A DNA stretch of 64,000 nucleotides, taken from NCBI RefSeq assembly GCF_003865095.1, contig NZ_BHYK01000008.1:62001-126000 (forward strand). The letters run 5' to 3'. Every line of letters begins with the position of its first letter. Position 1 is the stretch's first letter. Origin of the DNA: Clostridium tagluense. Lineage in GTDB: Bacteria > Bacillota > Clostridia > Clostridiales > Clostridiaceae. The position numbers and the translations under genes were made by a program. Below the pieces are notes generated by a model. The model was not told the DNA's origin. It saw only the letters and a program-made list of their open reading frames with translations, and searched no databases. This document shows, in pieces, positions 54,697 through 61,749 of this stretch.

Positions 54697-55554
54697 TTAT
54701 ATGGTTTTACGTGCATCAATTATTGTTTGATATAAAATTATTACAATACAATCAATAATTTGGATTTTTTTCTCTCTTGTTGTTTTTGTGGAATAACAAA
54801 TAAATTTTAGTTTTTCTAGACACTTATCTACTTTAGGTTGATTCACTTTAGAAAAAAAATCAATATATTTTGTGGGGATTTTTTCTTCTGACCATTTTTT
54901 ATTCATATCCTTAAGGCCGAGCTCTATTGTGGACAGTATCCTATAAAATAATATATCTGGATTATCATTAGTAGTTTCATCTATAAGAATGATTTGATTA
55001 ATAGTAGATTTCATTACATCACATTTAATTTCTAAAAAGTTTCGAATATATTTATCCTCAAAAGCGGGAATTTGATAATTTATTATATCATCAATGTCAG
55101 AAAATTCACTATGCTTGTCCTTGGAAGTTTTTAACATAGCATCTAATCCTGGTATCTTCAGGGTCTTAATTAATATAGGCAGAATATTAGAAGGTATAGG
55201 AACTCCCAGTAGGGTTAGATTTTCTAAAATACTAACACTCTCTGTAATCGCTAGAAAAGCTATTATAATTTGGGATAACATGGTGGTGATTGTTATGGAA
55301 TTTAAAATAGTCTCGAGCAATCTAACGGTAATTACGCAAAGGGAATAAGTGATAATCTTTTTAGTAGCTTTACGTAATCCTGCACTGGAAAACCTTTTAT
55401 ATTTTATAGCAGTAAATACCCCTGTAATAGTATCTAAAATAATAAGCATCAAAAGAATAATATAGGAGGTTTGCATGTTATTAAACATTTCGCAAATAAA
55501 ACCTAAGATTCCAGATACTCCAAATATTTTTAACAAGAAGTCATTCTTGTGCAT
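54697..55554 (-). CDS. holin-like membrane protein with C-terminal extension
   Basis: This protein of about 285 residues has an N-terminal phage_holin_4-like half: three or four helices with LIILDTITGVFTAIKYKRFSS and the family Gly-Arg-Lys pattern. The last 150 residues form a helical, charged domain I do not recognise, not found in typical holins of about 130-150 residues. GGAGATG points to the ATG at 55554; an upstream start is less likely. There is no phage gene nearby, so it is probably a domesticated holin fold. Confidence 0.6.
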   Translation of the reverse strand: MHKNDFLLKIFGVSGILGFICEMFNNMQTSYIILLMLIILDTITGVFTAIKYKRFSSAGLRKATKKIITYSLCVITVRLLETILNSITITTMLSQIIIAFLAITESVSILENLTLLGVPIPSNILPILIKTLKIPGLDAMLKTSKDKHSEFSDIDDIINYQIPAFEDKYIRNFLEIKCDVMKSTINQIILIDETTNDNPDILFYRILSTIELGLKDMNKKWSEEKIPTKYIDFFSKVNQPKVDKCLEKLKFICYSTKTTREKKIQIIDCIVIILYQTIIDARKTI

Positions 55555-55724
55555 TTTTTCATCTCCATTAATAATCGACAAATATAAATATGGAATAAAC
55601 AATTCCAATAGATTATTTATTCCATACAATATATGCTGTATTAAAGAAAAATGCTATCGCCGTATTCACCTATATGGCAAACCCTCTTTGGCGAGTTTAA
55701 ATAATAAGGCAGTAGATATGATTA

Positions 55725-56216
55725 TTAATTGAAAAAATTTAATTGAACATTTATTTTCTTATCTTCAATCTCTAAAATAACATAAGAATACCATGGTTCC
55801 CTCCGCTTGTAAGATGGTGAGCCTGGATTTATCATAAGGACTTTGTTTTTAGTTATAATCAGTGGTTGATGACTGTGGCCAAAGATAATTATATCTACTT
55901 TATCGCCACTAAATTCCGCGTAAGCTCTCTCAAGTGTAGATTTGTCATTACCATGACCATGGTACAAACCAATTTTGTATCCTTCCACGGGTATAATTAT
56001 CTTTTCTTTTAATAAATCTCTAATGTATCCCTTATCATTATTTCCCCATACTCCAATAAAGTTCTTATGCTCTCTCAATTTTGCTACCACACTAGAGGAA
56101 ACATAATCACCTGCATGAATTATCATATCAGATTCTCTAGATATATTATCTATGAATTTGAAAAGTTTATCGCTATGTTTTTTTACATGAGTATCAGATA
56201 GTATTGTAATTTTCAT
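55725..56216 (-). CDS. YfcE-type metallophosphoesterase
   Basis: This protein of about 163 residues has the small phosphodiesterase motifs: DTHV, HAGDYV, GNNDKG, GHGND and GHSHQP. It resembles YfcE/MJ0936 enzymes active on artificial phosphodiesters; the natural substrate is unknown. AGAAGG supports the ATG at 56216. Confidence 0.88.
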   Translation of the reverse strand: MKITILSDTHVKKHSDKLFKFIDNISRESDMIIHAGDYVSSSVVAKLREHKNFIGVWGNNDKGYIRDLLKEKIIIPVEGYKIGLYHGHGNDKSTLERAYAEFSGDKVDIIIFGHSHQPLIITKNKVLMINPGSPSYKRREPWYSYVILEIEDKKINVQLNFFN

Positions 56217-56376
56217 ATTCATCACCTTCTAATAGTATATTATCTTATAGTGTGCATTGATACACAATTAGTATTTAAGTGTAAAATACATTTTTAAATT
56301 AATTCCTTTATCATAAAACTTTTGGTATTATTATAATATAATATAGTATAACTAAATAAAAGGGGATGAAAAATTA

Positions 56377-56733
56377 ATGTTTATGTTTAACATTATCCAA
56401 TTTATGGTTCCGGTTATATTTATGATAATATTTGGTATAATTATATTCGGCATAATTAAAGGCACAGGTCAATGGTCGAAGAATAATAAACAACCTGTTT
56501 TATCAGTAAAGGCAAAGGTAGTAACTAAAAGGGCACATACCACCAGTAGTAGTATGAATGATAATCAACCAGCCCATAGTAGTACATTTTATAATGTAAC
56601 ATTTGAAGTAGAGAGTGGAGACCGAATGGAACTGAAAATAAGTGGCGGGGAATATGGCTTATTAGCAGAAGGTGATGTTGGAAAGCTTACATTTCAAGGC
56701 ACAAGATATAAAAACTTTGAAAGACAATTCTAA
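56377..56733 (+). CDS. DUF2500 family protein
   Basis: This 118-residue protein has one N-terminal membrane helix and a beta-rich domain with YNVTFEVESGDRMELKISGGEY then AEGDVGKLTFQGTRYKNFER, the DUF2500 (YhhM-like) pattern. Function is unknown. It lies 28 bases before the next gene. Confidence 0.85.
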   Translation: MFMFNIIQFMVPVIFMIIFGIIIFGIIKGTGQWSKNNKQPVLSVKAKVVTKRAHTTSSSMNDNQPAHSSTFYNVTFEVESGDRMELKISGGEYGLLAEGDVGKLTFQGTRYKNFERQF

Positions 56734-56761
56734 TATATTTTTATAAATGTGAGGAGAAAAA

Positions 56762-57472
56762 ATGGGACAAGCAGAAGATGTAGTCTATATTTTGGAGCAA
56801 TCAGGAATAAACATAAATAATGAGAAATCACTGCACTCATCCATTAAACAATGGTATGCTATTCCAGGGGATAGATTAGAAGTAAAAGTAGATAAGTATA
56901 TAATTGATTTAGTAAGGGAAGATTCATTAATAGAAATTCAAACGAGAAATTTCAGTGCAATTGGCAATAAGCTAAGAGAACTGGTTAAATACAATATGGT
57001 TACGCTAGTTCACCCTATAGCTATTGAAAAATATATAGTAACAATGGATGACTCGGATAAAGTAATTAGTAGAAGGAAATCCCCTAAAAAAGGCAAATTA
57101 GTGGATCTGTTTGATGAGTTAATTAGGATACCGGATTTGATAGATGAAGAAAAATTTATATTAGAAATCTTAATGACTAAAGAGGAAGAAATAAGATGTA
57201 AGGATGGCAAAGGGAGTTGGAGAAGAAAAGGCATTAGCATTGTGGACAGAAAGTTAGTGCAGGTAGTAGAAAAGGTAACCTTTAAAGAAGGAAAAGATTT
57301 TTTTATGTTTCTACCAGAAGATCTGCCAGAAAATTTTACAAATAAAGATTTAGCGAAAATATTGAAAGTTACTGTATATAAGGCGAGAAAAGTAACTTAT
57401 TGCTTAAGGAAAATGAAGATTATAAAAGAAGTAGGAAAGCTACGAAATGAACTCATATTTGAGAGGCGATAA
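56762..57472 (+). CDS. putative PD-(D/E)XK-fold protein with C-terminal winged helix
   Basis: I do not recognise this 236-residue protein by name. Residues 30-90 contain KVDKYIIDLVRED followed by LIEIQTRNFSAIGNKLREL, where a conserved Asp and an E-x-Q sequence occupy the places of the PD-(D/E)XK nuclease core, with Gln in place of Lys. The C-terminal 60 residues (FTNKDLAKILKVTVYKARKVTYCLRKMKIIKEVG) look like a winged helix. The assignment rests on pattern only. AGGAG precedes the ATG. Confidence 0.5.
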   Translation: MGQAEDVVYILEQSGININNEKSLHSSIKQWYAIPGDRLEVKVDKYIIDLVREDSLIEIQTRNFSAIGNKLRELVKYNMVTLVHPIAIEKYIVTMDDSDKVISRRKSPKKGKLVDLFDELIRIPDLIDEEKFILEILMTKEEEIRCKDGKGSWRRKGISIVDRKLVQVVEKVTFKEGKDFFMFLPEDLPENFTNKDLAKILKVTVYKARKVTYCLRKMKIIKEVGKLRNELIFERR

Positions 57473-57637
57473 ATCATAGGTATTAATTTTGCTTTTATTT
57501 ATAATAATAGAAATGTCATTAAGAAGGAAAGTATAAAATTTAACTCTTTGATATATTTGCAATTATATGATAAATTAGATTTAATATAAAAATAGTAAAA
57601 AATATATAGTGTAAAAAAGATAGAAAGGAAGATATAA

Positions 57638-58285
57638 GTGAGAAAAAAAAATGTAGTTATTGGAGCCTTGCTTGCAGTTGGAGTAGTAGGAGCTTATGAA
57701 TTTTATAAAAGCAATTTTAAAAATTGTGATTCTAATATTGGTGAAGTAAATGAAGCAGATAAACAATTTATATGGACGCTAGAGGGAGAAGGATTGTTTT
57801 TTACAAAACCTGAAGAGAAGCCACAACAGGTAGGTATAAAGGTATACAAAGGTATAAGGATATTAGAATTATATGGAGATGGTAATCTAATAGGTAAATT
57901 TAAAATTGCAATAGGGAAAGCTCCTATTGGTGATAAACATATGGAAGGAGATAGAAAAACTCCTGAAGGCAAATATCATATTTGCACAAGAAATGATAAA
58001 AGTAAATATACCTTATTCTTAGGACTTGATTATCCCAGTGTACAGGATGCTCAAAGAGGACTTGAAAATGGGTTAATAGAGGAACTTGCATTTAAAGAAA
58101 TAAATACTCAAATTGAAAGTGGTAAAAGACCGGATTGGAACACTCCTTTAGGTGGCGCGATAGGCATACATGGCGGGGGAACACTAGGTGATTGGACTTC
58201 TGGATGCATCGCTCTATCAGATGATGATATTAAGATTGTTTGGGAATATGCTCAAATGAATACTCTTGTGGAAATTTGTGAATAA
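57638..58285 (+). CDS. L,D-transpeptidase (YkuD domain)
   Basis: This 215-residue protein has an N-terminal membrane anchor and a YkuD domain with GIHGGGTLGDWTSGCIALS, where His and Cys are the catalytic pair in the HXX...SXGC motif. It forms 3-3 crosslinks or attaches proteins in peptidoglycan. It starts with GTG behind AAGGAAG. A short frame after its stop (58288-58341, reading KAIGDEAYKGDIIIETK) looks like a fragment of another gene. Confidence 0.88.
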   Translation: MRKKNVVIGALLAVGVVGAYEFYKSNFKNCDSNIGEVNEADKQFIWTLEGEGLFFTKPEEKPQQVGIKVYKGIRILELYGDGNLIGKFKIAIGKAPIGDKHMEGDRKTPEGKYHICTRNDKSKYTLFLGLDYPSVQDAQRGLENGLIEELAFKEINTQIESGKRPDWNTPLGGAIGIHGGGTLGDWTSGCIALSDDDIKIVWEYAQMNTLVEICE

Positions 58286-58424
58286 TTAAAGCTATTGGTG
58301 ATGAAGCTTATAAAGGTGATATAATAATAGAAACAAAATAGTTTAAATTTACTCAGAATCAGTAAAAAAGATATTTGTAATTATAAAACTCTATTCAAGA
58401 GGAATACAAGGAGGCTGGGATATA

Positions 58425-59402
58425 ATGGATAAGAAGAAAGTCTACATAACAAGAAGAATACCAGATGAGGCTATTGAACTTTTAGAAGAACATTTTCATG
58501 TAGAAATAAATCCGCAAGATAGAGTTTTATTAAGAGAAGAACTTTTAGAAAAGGTAAAAGGTATGGATGCAGTTTTATGTCTTATAACTGATAATATTGA
58601 TAGTGAGGTGCTGGAGGCAGCGGGTACTAAGTGTAAGATATTTGCTAACTATGGTGTGGGCTATAACAATATTGATATAGTAGCAGCTACTGAAAGAAGA
58701 ATAATAATTACAAACACTCCTGGAGTATTAGATGATGCAACTGCAGACCTTGCATGGACGCTGCTTATGGCGGTATCCAGAAGAATAGTGGCAGCAGATA
58801 AATTTACAAGAAATGGTGCTTTTCAATCTTGGGATCCTATGATGTTTCTTGGACGAGACATTACGGGTAAAACCTTAGGACTTATAGGTGCAGGACGGAT
58901 TGGATTTAACTTTGCAAAGAAAGCTAAGGCTTTTGATATGAAAATACTTTATACCGGACTTAGGCATAATTCAAAAATAGAAAATGAATTAGGCGCTATT
59001 TATGTGGATAAAGAAACCTTGCTTTCGGAAGCAGACTTTGTTTCATTACATGTGCCACTTTTGCCATCTACTACTCACTATATTAGCGATCTGGAATTTT
59101 CAATGATGAAAAAAACTTCAGTTATTGTTAATACATCTAGAGGGCCAGTAATTGATGAAAAAGCATTGGTTAAAGCCCTTAAGCAAGGTGAAATTTGGGG
59201 GGCTGGACTTGATGTATATGAAAATGAGCCAGAAATTGAGCCAGAGCTTTTAAACATGTATAATGTTGTAATTGTTCCGCATATTGCGTCAGCTACAATG
59301 GAAACAAGAACAAACATGGGGTTAATCGCCGCTAGGAATATTATTAAAGTGCTTTCGGGTGAAAAGCCGGATACCTGTGTTAACATGCAAGTATTAAAGT
59401 AA
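58425..59402 (+). CDS. D-2-hydroxyacid dehydrogenase (glyoxylate/hydroxypyruvate reductase type)
   Basis: This 325-residue enzyme has an NAD-binding Rossmann fold (GLIGAGRIGFNFAKKA), the catalytic Arg in NTSRGPVIDEKAL, Glu in YENEPEIEPEL and His in VPHIASATMETR. It reduces a 2-ketoacid such as glyoxylate, hydroxypyruvate or a similar substrate with NADH or NADPH. It stands alone, with AAGGAGGC upstream and a terminator after. Glycerate kinase is not in the window. Confidence 0.9.
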   Translation: MDKKKVYITRRIPDEAIELLEEHFHVEINPQDRVLLREELLEKVKGMDAVLCLITDNIDSEVLEAAGTKCKIFANYGVGYNNIDIVAATERRIIITNTPGVLDDATADLAWTLLMAVSRRIVAADKFTRNGAFQSWDPMMFLGRDITGKTLGLIGAGRIGFNFAKKAKAFDMKILYTGLRHNSKIENELGAIYVDKETLLSEADFVSLHVPLLPSTTHYISDLEFSMMKKTSVIVNTSRGPVIDEKALVKALKQGEIWGAGLDVYENEPEIEPELLNMYNVVIVPHIASATMETRTNMGLIAARNIIKVLSGEKPDTCVNMQVLK

Positions 59403-59430
59403 TGAACAAATATTGAAATAATGTAGATAA

Positions 59431-59470
59431 AAAAGCACTTCCATTCAGATGAGTGAATAGAAGTGCTTTT
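59431..59470 (+). terminator. terminator
   Basis: AAAAGCACTTC pairs with GAAGTGCTTTT, with an inner CATTCA/TGAATA stem; T-runs follow. It is shared by convergent genes. Confidence 0.88.
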
Positions 59471-59480
59471 GATTTATTAT

Positions 59481-59945
59481 TTAATATTGAACTCTGTCCA
59501 TCTTACCTTTCCATTTTTTAAAAGGTTCTAGACTCTCTTCTCTATCAATCTGTATCACCTCAACTTGTAACTGCGTTGCAGTACCATTGATTACGTCATA
59601 TATGTATTGGTCATCAAAATCGATAGCTGCAGCATCGTGCCTTGTTGAACCATAATAAAGCTTTTTTATTTTTGCCCAATGAATTGCTGCAAAACACATA
59701 GGACAAGGTTCACAAGAAGAGTATATTACGCAATCTGATAAATCAAATCTGGAAAGTATGTTAGAAGCCCTTCTTATTGCTGTAACCTCAGCATGTGCAG
59801 TAGGGTCATTTGTATGAATAACTTCATTATGAGCCCTGCTAATAATTTCACCATTTCTCACAATAACTGCTCCAAAAGGACCGCCATCATTGTTTGCCAT
59901 TCCTACCATTGCTTCATCTATAGCTATTTTCATAAATTCATTCAT
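59481..59945 (-). CDS. nucleoside/guanine deaminase
   Basis: This 154-residue zinc deaminase has HAEVTAIRRAS (zinc His and catalytic Glu) and CEPCPMCFAAIHW (two zinc Cys). Its size and active-site sequence match bacterial guanine deaminase (GuaD); tRNA adenosine deaminase TadA is the main alternative. Neighbouring purine genes favour guanine deaminase, which makes xanthine. AAGGTGG supports the ATG at 59945. Confidence 0.83.
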   Translation of the reverse strand: MNEFMKIAIDEAMVGMANNDGGPFGAVIVRNGEIISRAHNEVIHTNDPTAHAEVTAIRRASNILSRFDLSDCVIYSSCEPCPMCFAAIHWAKIKKLYYGSTRHDAAAIDFDDQYIYDVINGTATQLQVEVIQIDREESLEPFKKWKGKMDRVQY

Positions 59946-59973
59946 TTTCAAACCACCTTATTTTCAAATTATA

Positions 59974-60615
59974 TTAAAGTTTATTTTTAATATCTATATA
60001 ATTGTATATTGAGTATTTTGAAATACCAAAAAAATTAGCTGTTTTATCGCCAGCTTTTGTAATTAAGAAAGCACCGGCATCATTAAGAAATTGAATAGCT
60101 TGTATTTTTTCATCTTTACTCATAAGTGCCACAGGTTTACCTACTTTTTTTACCGATTCATCTAATAAGTCATCTAATAGTTGATTTACATTTTGAGGGA
60201 TGTTACTTACATCCTCAGTATCCTCTTTATGGCTAAGCATTGAGTCTAAGCAATTTTTAGCTATAGTAAGCTCAGTAATATCATAATTTATAGAAAAAAT
60301 CCCTGTAGGTTTATTTTGACTATCTCGTATATAAATGGTACTTGATTTTAGAGTCTTACCATCATGAGTTTTGGTAATATAGTTTAATTTATCTTCAAGT
60401 GAATTAACGTCATGTTTTAACGCATTTAAAACAACACGTGAAGTGCTAGTGCTTGTATCTCTGTGTGTAACATGACCATTTTCAATAAATATAATTGGAT
60501 AATCTAAATGATCAGATGATAGGTCATGAATAACCACTTCGCAATTTCGTCCAAATTCAGATGATATACCCTTTGCTAATCTTTTTAAAAAATCTAAATT
60601 ACAATCATTATCCAT
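59974..60615 (-). CDS. YheO-like PAS regulator
   Basis: This protein of about 213 residues has an N-terminal PAS-like YheO domain (about residues 5-120) and a C-terminal helix-turn-helix (ATTQ-like GDKTANFFGISKYSIYNYI). Such proteins are DNA-binding regulators. It lies between the guanine-deaminase-like gene and the purine genes that start at 60860 on the other strand, so it is a candidate local regulator. GCGAGG supports the ATG at 60615. Confidence 0.8.
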   Translation of the reverse strand: MDNDCNLDFLKRLAKGISSEFGRNCEVVIHDLSSDHLDYPIIFIENGHVTHRDTSTSTSRVVLNALKHDVNSLEDKLNYITKTHDGKTLKSSTIYIRDSQNKPTGIFSINYDITELTIAKNCLDSMLSHKEDTEDVSNIPQNVNQLLDDLLDESVKKVGKPVALMSKDEKIQAIQFLNDAGAFLITKAGDKTANFFGISKYSIYNYIDIKNKL

Positions 60616-60794
60616 ACAAAAACCTCGCAATTCATATTATAAAGTGTGAAATTAAAGAAATTTACAAATATTACATGGAATAAGTATATCAATGTTTATT
60701 TTTAAAATCAATATAATTTGTGAAAAACATTTTTAATTTACAAAATTTTTTTAATGTTATGAAAAAAAATTGATAAAATATTCTGTAAACTTTA

Positions 60795-60823
60795 TTGACT
60801 TTTATTTTCTGAAATGATAATCT
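60795..60823 (+). promoter_or_regulatory. promoter of the adenine deaminase gene
   Basis: TTGACT (60795-60800) and TAATCT (60818-60823) lie 17 bp apart. The surrounding TATTGACTT...TTTTCTGAAATGATA resembles the promoter at 61517 before xdh. Confidence 0.5.
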
Positions 60824-60859
60824 GATGAAATAAAGTACCATAAAGGAGAATGTTTTGCT

Positions 60860-61417
60860 ATGAAATCAAGTAAAACCAAAAGTTTAATACAGGTAGCCAC
60901 AGCTAGAAAAAAGGCGGATCTAGTCATTGAAAATTGCAATGTTGTAAATGTTTTTTCGCAGGAAATAATATGTGGTAAGCTAGCCATTAGCCAAGGTATA
61001 TTTATTGGTATTGGTGATTATGAAGCTACAGAGATAATTGACGGTGAAGGGAAATATATAGTTCCGGGATTAATTGATTCCCATGTTCATATAGAGTCAT
61101 CTATGGGTTCACCATATCAATTTGCAAGAGCTGTACTACCAAGGGGAACTACCACTGTCATTTCTGATTGTCATGAAATAGCTAATGTTAAAGGTCTTGA
61201 GGGTATAAAGTACATGATTGAGTCTAGTAATGATTTAGAGACTGTATCAAAAGGCCATGAAGAACTTAATAAAATTGCCATGGAGCAATTGGGCATTAAT
61301 GAGAATGTAAATGCTTTTATGACCTTAGCATTTATGGCATTGCCAGTTATTCCAAAACTTAAAATTACTGATAAAGGCTTGTTTGATGTAATAAAATTTG
61401 AGCTTACCAGTTTATAG
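60860..61417 (+). pseudogene. ade: adenine deaminase with a large internal in-frame deletion
   Basis: The 185-codon frame joins the first 140 or so residues of an adenine deaminase, including the metal motif GLIDSHVHIESSM and HEIANVKG, directly to its last 60 residues (KGHEELNKIAMEQLGINENVNAFMTLAFMALPVIPKLK). Complete enzymes are about 580-600 residues, so about 400 are missing, including most catalytic residues. The join lies near DLETVSKG. The product cannot deaminate adenine but its frame is open. AAAGGAGAAT precedes the ATG. Confidence 0.85.
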
Positions 61418-61749
61418 GTAGATATAAAATTTTTACATTAACTTTCTAGCCTTATAATATTAGCTAAATCTAGTTTTAAAAAAATTGTAAAAATAAAAAA
61501 AAATTGCAAAACATTATTGACTTACTTTTTTGTAATGATATACTAAATTTATATTTAAGTACTAAATTCATTATACTATATCTAGTATTATTAGAAGATT
61601 AGTTAGGAGATAATTATAAAAAATTTAATATTATTGAAATTTATCAAATATATTGTAACATGTGACGATAATGAAAATTTATTTGAAAGTATAAATATGT
61701 ATATAGGAAGCTATGCTGTGGCAAAAAAATTTATACAGGGAGGAATAAA
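61418..61749 (+). other. intergenic region before xdh
   Basis: About 330 AT-rich bases with no gene. They hold the xdh promoter at 61517 and the ribosome site of xdh. No clear terminator follows the adenine deaminase remnant. Confidence 0.55.
61517..61544 (+). promoter_or_regulatory. promoter of the xanthine dehydrogenase gene
   Basis: TTGACT (61517-61522) and TATACT (61539-61544) lie 16 bp apart. The sequence around it is like that of the ade promoter at 60795. Confidence 0.55.

Noticed and set aside
54697-55554. Prophage remnant
   Set aside because: Apart from the holin-like half no phage gene, integrase or attachment site is visible in the neighbourhood.
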